Shown: positions 13,130 through 26,885, counted from the first letter of the stretch. The stretch is 64,000 nt of DNA from Anas platyrhynchos (GCF_047663525.1 NC_092591.1:30785001-30849000), one strand, 5' to 3'. Notes: a model not told the origin generated them from the sequence alone. A program made the numbers and translations.

Positions 13130-16100
13130 CTTAGTGGAGACCCAGGTCAGGAGCCCAGGCAGTGCTGGAGGCTCTGGGTGCCCACAGAGGCCGGTGTGGC
13201 AGAGGAAGGCTCTCAGCACAAGCTGAACCAAACTAGGATCTTTTATATTCCTGCCAGGAGGTAAAACTCCCCTTAAAGAAACAACCAAAAGCAAGTCTAG
13301 ACAGTGCCTTGCCCTATAAATATCCAGGGAGAACGCGCGAATAGCCACAATCGCCAGGATCTTGGGACAAAAATTGGAAGCTGACTCCACCTCCGCTGCC
13401 CCTCTGAAAGAAGTGTGGGCAGAGTCCTCAGGCTGAGTCACTGCTCCTGAATTCACACTTTTCCTCTCTCTTGGAGAAACCCCACAGAAGCCACGGAAAA
13501 GCACAGAGCAGGCCTGGGCTCGCTGCATCTGCCGAGCCCGGCTCCTCCGGGGCTGCCAAGCTGAGCATTACCTGTGCTTGGGCTGCGGTTTAGCAAGCCT
13601 CAGAATCCAGCCCAGAAATAGCGTGCCAAGTATTAATAGATGCTTTTGGAGACATGGAGGGAGGCGGAGGAGTGCACGCTGTATGAAAGCTCTTTAAAAT
13701 GGTGTAAAAAGATCCTAGTTCCAAACTATCCCAATGGGACAAAGCGTGCTGTGAGTCCCCTGGGAAGAAATTCAACACGAGTTCCTTAGGATTCCCAGGA
13801 AGGGAAGAGTGGTGTGGGGAAATTTGTAGTCTTTTCCTCTGCCTGTTTTCCTTTGTGCCCACACCTTCTGCGAGCAAAGGCTGTCCCCTTGTCCAGCTGC
13901 TGGCAGATGGGGCATCGGGAGAAGAGAGCGGGCAGGAAATGAGGGGGTTAGAGGGCAGCAAGGGGGTTAGAGCTGTGATTTTCAGAAGGGGGGAGGATTT
14001 GACACTGTGCCTCTGTTGCTGAAAGGGATTCTTTTTATTTTCTGTGTAGAAATCAGGACTCGGATGTCAGGCCAGTAAAAACAGGGAGTGACTGCGTGTG
14101 TGTCATGTTCCAGAGCAGGACGGATCACGGCCCAAGGCACTGCCCTGTTCTGCTCCAGCCCAGCCTGAAGGAGGGCATTGAATCGCTTCTGTCTTCAGGC
14201 AAAGCACCAAAGCCCTGTGTGCAGCTGGCAGCGTGCTCGTGTCTGCTGGCTGCAGGCACTGACTGACTCCCAGAGCTGGTCCTCACGTGCTCCTCACTGC
14301 ACAACAGGGACACCTCTCCTTTCTCGTTCGGCTTCTTCCAGAAGTAGCAGCTGATCCAACTACCAGACAACTGTCCTGACACCACACTGACACCTGGGTG
14401 GTCCCTGTTATCCCCCAGGGGTGTCTGTGGTTTATTGCCAGCTGCAGCCATGCAGATTGGTGACTGACTGGCTGTTACAGTGGTGACTGCTTTGGGCTGA
14501 CCACCTAAGTGCATTAATAGTTCATTAAACATTTGCTCTAATGTGTAGGTACACCGTGACCCCACCTAGTACCGTACAATCCTTACAAGTCAGCCTCTGC
14601 AGCTACTGCTTTTACAGGTGACCTAACAGATAAATTTGGCAGACAAACGCATTTTCCAAATTGCTTCCCAGCAAAGGCCTTAGCCCCAGGAGGACCGTGA
14701 CACAAACCTGAACGCTGCTTGCCTGGCTAGTGCCACCCTAGACTGGGAAGAAATGCTTCAGGGGAGGATGTCTGGGTGGCATGGCTGGTCCCTCACCAAT
14801 CCCCAGGAGGGGCAGGAGGAGTTGGCCTTGTAAACAGACTCCTGCACACCACCGGTTCATGAGTAAGACAGAGGCATTGAGATCGATGGACATTTCCACT
14901 GCCTCCTCCTAAAGGAAGAGCGTTCTTGGTCACTCCCTGGAGTGCTGATTCATTTGTCTGGCAGAGGTTCAGGTGTGCAGCAGGGCAGCTAGTGTGTCGA
15001 GAGCTTTTTTTTTTTTGCAGCTGAGAGAAGCTTGTTGTTAGGCTGAGAGCCACTTTTGGGACCATGTTCAGCATGGTCATCTTGAAGTCCCTGGGGCTGC
15101 AGCAAGATGCAGAACATAATGGGTAAATGTGAACCAAGAAATGCTTCTTTCCCTGCGTAGGAAGGTCACACCACGAGATCTTTCCCCAAAGAAAGGGAGA
15201 GGACTGCAGCCTCTCTCCCTCTGCCTGTGCCAGCAAGTAGCTGTTCCACACCGCTCCCTACTCCTTTTACAAATGTCTGCATACAGCACTTCGGGCTTGG
15301 GGCAGCTAATACATCAATAATTTTCATTTCCTGCTCTAAAATTCACCCTCTGACTTTGGGCAGGAAGGTGGGGCAGAAGATATGAGGGAGATTCATGTCT
15401 TGAAAACCACATTTGATGTTTTAAGGCTTTTCCAGCCTCCTTAGCCTAATCACGACAGCATTCGTTGCCACCTCTTCCCACCCCATTTTATGCTTCCTAC
15501 TCATATCCTGTCTATGTATTTTTGGCCACTTAAAAACAATTCATTTGAGCTAAAACTTGGCACGTGGGAGCACCGGTACGAGTGTCACTGCAGGAAAACA
15601 AGCTGACATCAGTTTAACCAGCTCAGTGACTTGGTGGCAACCACAGTACCAGGGACGTGACAGGGCTCAGGTCACATTTTGGGCTGGCAGGGTGGTGGGG
15701 ATTCTCTTATCAAGTATCACTTGCTGGTCACCCCTGGAAGGCAGAAACAGGAGTTCATCAAAATGTGCTTTGGCTGTCAGTCGTTTATTTGTTTTACCTG
15801 AGAAATGTTGAGATTTTTGGATTCCCACAGAGTCCCCCTAGGAACTGAAATTGTGATTTCTGATGCAAAATGTGTTCTGTTGGGAAATATTTGACCAAAC
15901 TTCTATGCTCTGCTCAGAGGATAGCCTCTTTTGCGTGGTGAGTTTGCAAATGAGGAAATAAGGGCAGAATGTGAGTGAAAATTATTAAAGTAGGGCAGAT
16001 AACAAAAACGGCATAACAAAACTGTATGGTCTCACAAAGAGATAGCTGCAGGCTGCAGTGGAATCAGCTCCTGTGGCTGGGAGGAGAGGTGCAGGGCAAG

Positions 16101-18900
16101 TGCCTGAGCTGGGAAGAACAGCTGGCTGTCAGGGGAAGAGTTGCACTTGGTGCCTGGAAACCCACAGAGGATGGGCACAAGGGCAGGTGATACAAATGGG
16201 CTTATTCCTTGCCTGCTCTCTTTAACCTCTTCTTAAGCACCAAGGTGGTGGCCCCCAGCAAGTGTGTGCAGGAGCACTATGACTCAGAGCAGGAATCAAC
16301 AGGGCTTGAAACCCATTCCCCCCAACACACACATTTTTTCACCTTGCTGTTTCATTTTCCAGCTGGATCAGCTCCAGGACCTGACTCGCAGCCCAGCCCC
16401 ATGAGATGTTGTGCCAGCACAATGAAGCAGAGTCACAGGAGCACGAACGGCCGAGAATGCTTCAAGCCAGCCTCACTGCCAAATGTGGAGCCCCCTCCTG
16501 CACGTATGCAAGTAAACCCTGATCTTTTTCAGTGTAACCATCTGTGATCTGGGCTCAAGGGCTGATTTCCATCACTTGGGCTTTCAGTAATGCTACCAGG
16601 CTCTGGGGATGAGGCCTGCAGGAGCGGGATTTTGCAGCACAAACAGCCAATTATGCAGTAACCAGAACAGTCCCGTGAGAGATCATTCCAAAAACAAACA
16701 AAAAAAATCTGTTCCCTTTGCCCTTTGTTTCATTTAGAATAGAAGGATGTGTGTGGTTGGGTTTATCAAAAGAATTTAAATGGCAGTTCCTAATCTTACA
16801 GTGCAGAAATGTTTTAACAATCTCACTGAAAATAAAATAAAATTACACTTCTGCTAGGGCAAAGAGTAAAAGCATATTTGGTCCCTGCAGCAGAGGTCTG
16901 GGATGAGAGTCTGTGAGGATTACAAGAAACCAGGAGTGATAACAGAGCCGGAAAGGGCATAGAAGAGTTTCCTGCAATGTCTTGAAGAGGAAAGGCTTCA
17001 TCAGCTGCTCCCATGTCCCCACAGGGGCTTGGCACAGGGATTTCCAGTCCCAAAAGACTAAAGCTCTGCAGGCAAACACAAAGGAGACACTTTCTGCTGT
17101 GGGAAGCTCAGCAATGTGGAGAAGGTTACCCGAGCGGCTATGCCATCTCCAGTCTTTATTTTCAAGAACCGACCAGGTAAAGCCCTGATTTCAGGGCTGA
17201 CCCTGCTTTGGTTGGGCTGAGACCTCCTGAGGTCCTTGCTGACCTGAATTACCCCATGATCCTCAAAGGGGAGAGGGGGAATGAGCAAGAAAGCCCTTTT
17301 ATGCAAAGAGGTGGGCAATCTCAATGAGCTTCAGGCTGAGAGGCATGTAGCCCAGAAAAGCACAGGAACAAGTTTTGAGAGGGACAGAGGCCCTCTGAGA
17401 AACCAAAGGCATGTATCCTGCACCAGAGCAAACACCAGCTTTCCTGAACAGCAGATACGCAACCCTGGTAGCAAAACTTCCTGCACAGTTCCCCTCAACT
17501 GTAGATAAAATTATATTAGATATAATTTTTAGCTCTTTCTGTAACTACCCTTCCTGGCCTGACCTTGGTGGACAAGAAGCCCTCCTGCCCACAGCTGCCT
17601 GGAGTTCAGGATGCTCCCAGAGTTTCCTGAAGGTGCTCTTTCAGCACACGCAGCCCTAGTGGGGCTCAACTGGGCTATGACAAAGTGCTATTCCTGGCGC
17701 TTGCCTGCCAGGTCCTCATCTGTAGGACCAACTTGTGGCAAAAGCCTAGCATGGACCTACTGCTAAGCTGAGTGTTTTGAGCTAACCAAGCCCTAATTTC
17801 ACTTGAGGTGTCAGAGGAAAGAATGCTGAGACGAGAGGACCTGAGTGGCAGTCACCCATGCAGTGGAGAGCGGATTCTTCATGCAGCATCTTGGCAGCTA
17901 TTTGCACTTGGCCAAGGACAGATCATGTTGGAGCCAGCGTCACACACAGTGCTCTTAGGAAAACACTAGGGACTGCCGAGAGTGGTGACAGCCCAGATTG
18001 GCCCTGCTGTCTTCACCAGTGCTTTACGTGTTCTCCTAACCTTTGACTTACAAGGTCTTGGCAGGCAGGGAGCAGAGATCAGGAGTTTCCTTGGGGTTGT
18101 GCCAGGTGTGGAGCAGATGTTCTGGGGACCTGTCTGGTCTAGTCCGCATGTGACTGCAGCAGGCGGGCGCTGAGTGCTCAGCTTGTTTCATCCAGCCACC
18201 CTCAGCCCTCGCTTCCTAGGCTGTGATTAAACCTACACAGCATTTCCTCTCACTGATCAGTTGCTGGGGCTGGGGCCAGAGGCAGCTGCCTGGACACAGG
18301 GTCACCCATTGCCTCTCCCCCCTGTGCTCAGCTCCCTGCAGGTGTCAGGGTGAATTTGTCTGACTGCACTTTGTCCTACCCATCTAAACTTTTGACACCC
18401 CAAACCACCTGCGGCAAGATGCAGCTCAGCTCTGCGTGGTGAGCTCAACCATCTCCTTTTGTCTGCACTGCACTTGCCAGCTGCTGGTTTCTCAGGATGC
18501 CCCCCGGCTCTGTTATCAGTAAACAACTGTTCCCATCTCACTGTCTCCATGCCACGGGCAGCATCGCGGATCTCGAGGACAGCAGCACCTCAGCTCCGTC
18601 ACTCCCAAGCTGGAGAGTATTGTGAGTTTCGTAACTTAAGTCACACATAAAAGGGCCCTTCCTTCTTTATTTTTAAACAGCAGCAGAGCGGAGGAGCAGT
18701 GGAAGAAGGGTGCTTCCACGTGTGAGAGGATTGCTCAGGCAGCTGATGGCCTGACCACACCTAGGGTGTTACCTGCTCCTACTGGCAAAGACCAGCGACA
18801 AGCACAGCTCTGGTACATTTGCTTTCAATTTATCCTGTTCAACCTGCTCTCACCTAGGTCAGTGCAGCAGCTCCTCTGACTAAGCTGCAGTTTTTCTGGC

Positions 18901-18950
18901 TTTTTTTTTTTTTCTTTTTCAGTTGGTGAAACTTTTTTTTTTTTTTTTTT
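18901..18950. repeat. Paired T tracts (T13 and T18)
   Basis: T runs at 18901-18913 and 18933-18950 flank a short mixed segment. A little further on, at about 19066-19096, lies a (CAAAAA)-type A-rich run. Confidence 0.95.
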
Positions 18951-19350
18951 AACTTATTCAAGCAGCAGCAACTGACAGCAGCAACAAACCTGACAGTGCT
19001 GCGGATCTACAATCAACCCTGAGAGTCTTTTATGGCACATTTACTCTCCCCAATTCTACTGAAAACAAAAACAAAAACAAAACAAAAAAAAAAAACATGC
19101 TCCCCATGTTATTCATATCTAACCTGCCCTGGCTTTGTTTGAGTGCCTGCTTGGAGTGAGCTTATGCTGGGATGCTGGACTGGGCTCTCCCTTCACCAGC
19201 CTCTGCTACTGAAGTACTGCAGGGCCAGCTGCAAAGTGCTGACTTGCACCATTTAGGAACCAGCACTTTGACTTCAGTGGGCCAAATTGCTGTTCCCGTG
19301 TCGTAGATGTCCTACTGTCCTCCTGCAGTTTGGAAGGGTTTGTGTCAGCA

Positions 19351-19410
19351 CAGTCGTGTACCATCACCACCAGTCGTGTACCATCACCACCAGTCGTGTA
19401 CCATCACCAC
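19351..19410. repeat. Perfect 20-bp tandem repeat, three copies
   Basis: The unit CAGTCGTGTACCATCACCAC is repeated three times without a mismatch (19351-19370, 19371-19390, 19391-19410). There are no spacers, so it is a minisatellite and not a CRISPR array. Perfect identity suggests a recent or polymorphic expansion. Confidence 0.97.
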
Positions 19411-22400
19411 CATCTGCTCGGGATGCTGGCCTGCAGGTACCTGGTGCTGTAAGGCTCCATCCCCTGCCTGCCTGAGGGGCCTGGTTCTGTTCTCCTGTGG
19501 AGCTGAGCATGGATCCAGCCTCTTGAGGTCCATCTAATTCCAGTCAGAGGCTCATCTCCCAGTGTTGCTTGGGTGCAGGCTGGGGCACACTTCCTCCCAG
19601 AAATGCTGCCTGTGTCAGATACTAAGGGCTGGAGTCTCAGCAGGGGACAACTCAGGAGCCAGCCCCTAATCCCAAACCTTACACTGGACAAGCAGCACCC
19701 ACACCTGCACAGGCTATCCAGATGCTTGTTGTTCCTCCTCCTTCTTCACAGAGTTTTGAAAGTCCCATATCTCAACCCAGAAGCAATGCCAAGAGCATCA
19801 CGTACTGAAAACAAGACGAACTGCCTTGCTGTGTGAAAGTCAGTGTTACAGATTAACCTGCGGGAATGGCCGGGAACAAGTCCATTCGCTTCCTCCCCAG
19901 AGGAAAGCATGAATATCTTTCTAGGGAACAGAGAGGTTTTAATTAGTGCTCCCTTCTGCATAAAGCCCGGCTCTCCTACTCCGTCTCCTCAGATGAACAC
20001 AGCTATAATTAAGAGGCAGCAGTGTCAGGAATGAGAGCAGGCTCCAGCCTGTGATTTATTAAGGGCTGTCGTGGGTGCAATTACCTTTCTCTCTTCCCCT
20101 CTCCCCAGTGTTTTCATAAAGTGAATTTACTGATGAAAGAGGTGTCTCAGGCTAGGGCAAACAGATGTCTCAGTGCTTATCTTCTGCACAGACACAGCAA
20201 AAGCAGAGTTGCTGCTTCTTTCTCCATAGAGTTACCATCGAAAGCCTCAAACCTGGCTTGGAGGATTTCATATCTACGAGTCCCAGTTCTGGCCCAAGCC
20301 GCAAGCCTCTGTGACTCCCTGTGAGCCACACCTGGACTAAGAACCAGCACCCACCAGCACCCTCCTCACTGCCAACCATCTCCTGCAGGATGAGGAGTGA
20401 CCCCAAAGGAATCCTGCTGGTAGCAATGAGGAGTGAGCAGCAGTAAAGGACAAGGCACCTGCTTTATCCTCAGCAAGGAGGTGAGTTAGGGTTAGGGTTT
20501 GGGTTTGCTGACTTCATATTTGCTGGTGCAGGTATCTAAGAGCCCACAGCTTGGGTGGCAGCTCTAGTTCTCCCAGCAGCCAACACCTCCAACACACAAA
20601 GAGCTTCTGAGTTAGACACAGCCCTGGTGTGAAGCCAGCACAGGCACCTTGTCGCCTTGTCCCGTCTCCGAAAACCACCGTGAGGAGCAACAAGTGAGTG
20701 GCGCTGTGCTCCTCGCTGGAGCTCAGTGATCGGCTCCCAGATAGTTCCCACTTCTGGTTGTCTTCAGCGAGAGGGAAGCTGCATGTAAACAGTCTGGGGG
20801 AGGCTGGTGTTGGCTCAGACTGTGCCTGCTCACTTGATTTAATCACCATCCTGCTAGTGGCAGTTTTTTACTTTCTGTATTGCTTAGCAATGGTCAGCAT
20901 TACTGCTGGGTGGCTGAACTTTGGTTTATTGCCATTCAAATGGTCCGCAATTTACCTTTGTAGGATATAAATCTGGACAGGCTCAGACTGATAAGAGAGT
21001 GGGAGAAAAAAAAAAAAAAAGGAAGTAGGAAGAACAAAATTCAAGCAAATTCAAATTATGAAAAGCTTTGAAGTGCCAGTAACCCGGCTGAAAACCAAAG
21101 CAAAGAAAGCATTAAAGCATTTGCTGGCTCTTTTCAAGGTGGTGTTGAAGACCCAAGCCCAACTAATGCGGAGTGTTACTGCTCTACTGGCCACCAAAGG
21201 AGCCGCCTGTGCCCTGGGCAAGGCTGGGCTGGAGGTCAGTGAGCCACGAGGGCTCATTTGTGCCACACCTGCCCATCACGACAGCCAGAGCTGCTGCCAG
21301 ATCCTATCAGCTGCCCCCTTCCTGTGAGTCCCCACCTTTGGCTTTCTCTTCCTATCCCTATCCCCATCCCCAACCCACCACCACAACTGGGAACAGCCCC
21401 AGCACAGCCCCTCCTTCCCATGGGATCCCACAGGACACAAACTCCTTCCTTGTGACAACAAGTCCAGAATGGACTCAGTGTGAGTGGAGGAAGGTAGTGT
21501 GTGTGCCCACTGTCCAGAAGGCAAGCTTTTGGGGAAGCTTTTGGTCTGCTTCCTTGGTGGAACCTCGGTGGTGGTGAGCACATCGCAATAAAACCCTTGG
21601 GATCATTCAGGGAATGGGAACACGGGCTGAGCACTCCTGGGAAACTGCAGTGCAGGTGAGTGGGGAAAGTCTCCAGACTGGTCCAGCTCCCAGCTACACA
21701 CCCTTCCTCATTGTGATTCTTCCTGATTTATCTGAACTACCAGGAAATAAAAACACTGGAGCTCTTTTGGTTAACCCCCTGTGGCATCGTGTATTTCAAG
21801 TTTTCAGGCAGTGACATCCCCAGCTGGGTGGAAAGGAAACCTCCCACTTCCCTGGGAGAGGAAGAGCTCTCACGTCATGCAGAGTTGGCTTCGTCCATGC
21901 AGGAGCAGCTCAATGACACCAGTGCATGGGATCGTCTCTCCATGATCGAATCCCTCTTGGCAGCGTTTCTGCCAAGTGTTTCATCCTTCCCCTCCCTTCG
22001 AGTGGGAGGCTGGAATACCTCCTGGGTAGGTAGGTAAGTATTTTTTCTGGGCACCTGCTGAACCTTGGCCAAAGTAGGGTAATTTAGGAGGCCGTGCTGG
22101 AAAAGCCAAGTGCTGCCAGGTCTTCCCGGTACTGCGTGCATGCTGCTGCTCACCACAAGACACCCTGCTGCCGAGAAGGCTTTATTGCAGCGCGGGAAGC
22201 CATCATTTGCTGCTCCAGGAAGTTGGTGCACTTGTCCCAGCACTTCTGCCCGGGACACGCAAGGGAAGGCTGGTGAGGCTCGAGTATTTTTAGAGGGTGA
22301 TGAATTTTATTGCCAATGACACCAAGCTCATAGGCTAAAGGCCGTGCAAAGACATGCGCTGACTGCTGTTTTGTAAAACAGACGTGAGGCCAGACATCAG

Positions 22401-25015
22401 CCCCGCACAAGGAGAAGATGGCTGAGTCCTCGTCAAAACCACAAACCTGCCCTGACAGCATGCAGAGCAAGACCGTGGCATGGAAGAGAGAAAGAAAGCA
22501 AGACAGTGTGGTGGAGATGGCTCCAAAGCAGCACCCCAGGACCCAGCCCTCGGGGAATAATGCTCCGAGGCTCCCCACACACACTCAGGCTTTGCACCCA
22601 GACTTATTTATATGGATGTTTCTCAAGCCTACACAAGCCAACGCATATATTTCCTGTTTCACTCCTTTCTTTGTCTACCAGAAGGACTGAAAGCTCACGA
22701 GTCCATTAGGGTCTCTTCTGAATCGCTGTCCCTATGCAGTTATGCTTCCAGGCTGAATTTCTCTGTGGCCCTGCGAAAAACTCTCTGTTTTCCAGCACGT
22801 TCAAAACTATCTGGTGAAGGGTGAGATGCCAGCACACATCTGCAGACGTGGCCCCGAGGCCATCCATCTCAGCAGGGGCTCCTTGCTGGGATGAACAGCC
22901 CAGTTACTCCTTTGGAGTGATGCTGGCTGGCCTGGGTTCCTCCTGTGCAACCCCTCCCTGCCTCTTCGTGCCCTTTCCTGAAGCCAGGCAGCCCCAGCAG
23001 GACAGCCCTACAAAATGGTGGCTGCTGCTAACGCTACCGCAGACGGCTCCTTCTTCACAACGCACCTGCGTGCACGCAGGCGAGCTGCTGTCCAGCTTGG
23101 CAAGCACCCCGTCCATGCAGACGGGGAGTCGGTCAGATGGAGCCACAGCAGCAACAACCCAGAGGACCTACTTGGCCAGGCTCGGGGCCAGGTTTTGTCA
23201 CTCCAGCTGATGGTGAGTTGTTTGCAGTCAACAAAAGTAGGCACCAAAGGAGAGAGGCTGTCTGCCTCAGATACAGGGCCCGTGGCCCAGAAGATATTTC
23301 CCCCTTCAGGCTGCTCACCTCTGACTTAGTGAGTTTGCCCGCTCTGCTGCTGGGAGGTGACAGCCACGGTGGCAGAAAGCTGAGGACTGCAAGCTTGGCA
23401 AACTGCTTTATCACACCGAGCAAACGGGGGAGTATGCGTGTGCGTGCACAGCAGCAGCGCTCTGTCACAGCTGTTCCCTTCCTTGGGTCTTTACCAATAA
23501 CCTGATCAATGATGCTGGTGCTCAGCTGCTTCTCCAGTGCCCAGAAACAGACCCAGGCCCTGTAACTTTTTTCCTTACATGCTTAACCCACCCTTCTTGT
23601 CCTGCAGAGTGCAGCAGATCCTGTGCCGGACTCGCTGCAGATTCCTGTGCACGCTGCAGGGCTGGGATCCAGCTGAGAGAGCAAGAAGTCCCCGACCAGC
23701 CTCGCTTCCTAACTCTTCAGCAGCAAAAGCCAAGAGCAGGTACAACCCAGGCCCAACAGCAGGCCTGGGGTTTAATCCATCTGTTTGTGTTATCCCAAAC
23801 ACCAGTTTTTAACCTTGTTTTTAATAGGGCGAAGCAATGACCTTTGCCACTTTACAGACACGTTCCCACAGTGGATCCCAACTCCCTCTTCACAGCTGTG
23901 TTTTAAAGGGCCCCATGATCCCTCTGCCCTTTATGTGTGTTGAGGACTAATTTTTCTCCCTTGTCAACCCCAAAATCGATCACTCAACTAACCAGGAGCC
24001 CTGCTGCATGTGGCAGTCACAGGTAAAACCCAGCGTGGGTCTTCCCTTCGGCTGTTGTGCATCTGCTGGGGGCTGAGCCTCTCTCTGTTGTTACTTTAAC
24101 CCATAAAAAAGTCCGTTTTTGGGACAGAGCCCACAGAAGCAGCTCGGCACTGTAGCACCTGGCCACGCAACCACCAACAGATCTACCCCCAGTTACAGCA
24201 CTCGCTTCATGTGGCGATTCAGAGCAGCCCAGCACCAGAAGCGTTACCCCCTCCACTGCCCTAATTGTGGCAGGGCAATCACTGTATTTTACTACTGTGT
24301 TGTCTCAGAGTTATTCTGCATATTTAAAAATAACGTCAGTCAAATCGTTTGTCCCTGAACCTTGTCCTCAGTGGAGTTTGCACTGGCATTTTCCAGGCAA
24401 ATAAGTGAAAGGGGAAGGAGAGCAGCTCTCAGACTCGGGAATAGGAATGAAAGCTCGCAGGTAGCTGGAGCTGTCATGCGAGGGGATAGGGTGGCTCTGA
24501 GCGAGCCTTCCCCTGATTTTGAAATAGGGTATTGAATCCTGCCAAGGTCATGGGCAGGGAGAGCTCATCGAAAGCAGCAGCCTGAGAGGAGCCCGGTGGG
24601 TAGCGGCAAAAGTTCTCTCCACACACATCCCAAAGGGAGGAAACCCCAAGGTTTGCAAACAAACAGCTGCTCAAACCCTACTGTCTCCGAGCTTCATTAG
24701 AAACGAAAAAAAAGATCCTGTTCTATGCAGGACGGACATTTTGCTGCCAAGAAAGTGCCACCTACTGGATCTAGCCTGCTGGGGACGTGCAAGAACGGGA
24801 AACAAACCCAGAAAAAAATTCTGCTAGAAAAATAACTTTTTTTTTTTTTCACGTTGAAAAAAAAGGATATAAAAGTATACATTTACAGGTATCCCAGCCA
24901 CAGCCCCCTCTGATCACGCCCCCTCCGAGGCTTAATCAGCCAAACTTTTGAAGCGGATAAACTCAGGGAGGGGGGTGAGGGGGGGGATGTAAAGTTTTAG
25001 GGTTTGAAAGGAGAG

Positions 25016-25022
25016 ACTCACC
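25016..25022 (-). other. Candidate leftward splice donor beside the 25-kb CpG island
   Basis: On the minus strand the sequence reads CACCG|GTGAGTCTC, a near-consensus donor about 120 bp past the island edge. It could end a first non-coding exon of a leftward gene (EPS8L2 is expected by synteny). No coding continuation was identified within the window. Confidence 0.3.
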
Positions 25023-25139
25023 GGTGCCGAGAAGCCTCTGGTGTCTCCTGCAGTCTCCTTGGCTCCTGTACGTCCTGTCCCACTTAGCTGTGCCCTCCTA
25101 GTGCAATCCTGCTGCCATTCTCCGGCAGCCCAGCTCCCT

Positions 25140-25720
25140 GTGCCTCCCTGCGACACGTTCTGCCCACGAGCCGAGTGCCCCAGCCGAGAGGATGGAGGGG
25201 AGAGCAAGGCAGAGCCCACCCAGCGCCCCAGCCCGGGGGTCCCGCTGCCTCCGGCTTCGCTCTGCCCTTTCGTCCCCGTGCCACTCGCCCCAGTTGTCTG
25301 CGAGCAGGTGACAGAGGTTTCTTGGCAGAGGAGAGAGGAGGGGAGGGATGTGGAGGCAGCGAGAGGTGGAGCTGGACCCGGAGCAACAGGTTACTGTATA
25401 ACCAGGAGCCGGTGGCCCCGGCGCAGCGCCTGCATCCCCGTGAGGTGCGGGGGCACCTGGGGCCTTCGCCCGCTCCTGGCCCAAGGGGAGCCAGAGCCGA
25501 GCCGTGCGCTGCCCGGGGGGGACGTGTAAAACTTCAGGTTTCTTCCGCCTGAGAACATTTCGTGCCCAAGCGGGAGGCAGAAGGCAGCGGGGGGGAGGTG
25601 GGTGATGAAGGAGTGTTTTGAGCTGGGTTTTCCATCGAGGGCGAGGGAGGGGACGCGCTGCCCCGAGCGCCTCGCGGGGGGAACAAGGCACCTTTTGTGC
25701 AACCTGGCGCCCTTCTCTGC
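25140..25720. promoter_or_regulatory. Second CpG island, candidate promoter
   Basis: This stretch is clearly richer in G+C and CpG than sequence on either side (for example CGAGGGCGAGGGAGG and GACGCGCTGCCCCGAGCG). Open frames up to 299 codons here are composition artefacts. By synteny EPS8L2 should lie leftward of TMEM80 and be transcribed leftward, so this may be its promoter. That assignment is inference only. Confidence 0.55.
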
Positions 25721-26885
25721 AGCTCCGCCGCTTGTTTTCCTCCAGCTTTGCTCTCGCCTCTCCCTCTGCCCTGACATCTGCAGCGGGGAAAGATGCCGTG
25801 AGGTGGACAAAGAGGGCAAAAAATTCTCTCCCCAGGTCCCCAAACCAGTGGGGGGGTGAGGAGCTGAGTCCCAGCCAGGGCACCGCATGGCACAGCTCTG
25901 TGCCCCTCAGGGTGGCACGGCCATAAAGCCCCTCATCTTGCCCCAGTTCCTGAGGTGGTGGGAGGTAGCAGGGCTCTGCCCCATATCTCTGCCCCACATT
26001 TCAGCCCCTGGCACTGGGCAGAGGCAAAACACAGCTTTAGCAGAGGGTTATGGCAGGAAGGGGGCTTAAATCACCTTTGGGAGGACTGAGACGAGAAATT
26101 GCTGTGGCACAGGGGGGAGCTGAGGGCTTGCTGGCCTTTGGCACCAGGCATCACCGTGCCACCTGAGCAGGAATTGCTCCTCAGCTGGAGGTGCTCGTTG
26201 TGGGCTCTGCTCTGTTGACTGCTGCAGGTAGGACCCTGCCTTTATTCACACACTTGTACCCACAGGCTTTGGTGGAGATGAGATCTAAAAGGCCATTTTG
26301 GCCAATGTGCAGAGCATTCCCATGCTATTGCAGTGCTGTGTTGGACCTCCCCTGCAGCTGTACAAGCCGCATCGTCTGTACCAGCAGGAGCCAGGGCATT
26401 GCTCCTTTTCTCCAGGTACCAGGAGAGGCACGCTGAAAGCAAAAGCAGCTTCTGGCAATGAGGAACCGAGGTAGGACTTGAGCATCGCTCCTTGCATTGT
26501 GGTGAGTGCTCTCGCCATCCCTATGCATTACCCTCATGCTCTCTGAAAGGGTTTCTTTAGAAAAGAAACTTCAGTCTCCTCGTTTTCCCTTGTTGCTCCT
26601 CTCTTGCTCGCCAAAAAACAGGCAAATTTTAAAGGACGGTAAGGCTGCTCCTGAGCTTCTGTTGCCAGGATATGTTGAGGATGTTTGGGCTGCGCTCTGG
26701 GGTCTGCCCTGCTGCCAGCTCTGTGCTGCTGAGTGTGTGGTTTGGGGCTCGGAGGGACGCTGCTCTCTGGGGAACAGTCTCTCGTGTGGGCAGACTATTT
26801 CTCTCAAAAAGTACCTGGTTTCATCTGTCTGAAGACTTAGTTTTTAAACATTTTTTAAATTGATGGGATTAGCTCATGGGCTGAG

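Larger units (their letters stand above)
12205..25015. other. No supported gene; repeats, hairpin and minisatellite
   Basis: Apart from the hairpin at 13.1 kb, the T tracts at 18.9 kb and the 20-bp repeat at 19.35 kb, I see only short non-conserved frames. A frame at 21058-21327 begins MKSFEVPVTRLKTKAKKALK, is basic and leucine-rich, and sits just after an A run. It is unrecognised and may be chance. I searched the minus strand for EPS8-family PTB motifs by eye and found none. Confidence 0.55.

Noticed and set aside
19351..19410. CRISPR-like array
   Set aside because: Repeats are directly adjacent without spacers and the genome is eukaryotic; it is a minisatellite.
20485..20502. Telomere-like GTTAGGGTTAGGG
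   Set aside because: Only about two units, compatible with chance; not an interstitial telomeric array.
1..25000. EPS8L2 coding exons expected by synteny
   Set aside because: I looked by eye on the minus strand for the PTB-domain and HFFHCDEV-like signatures and found none that extend beyond a few residues. A computed tblastn would settle it.
25098..25997. 299-codon minus-strand frame at the second CpG island
   Set aside because: Low-complexity Pro/Arg/Gly-rich translation overlapping several other open frames; no domain and no consistent splice structure. Treated as a composition artefact.
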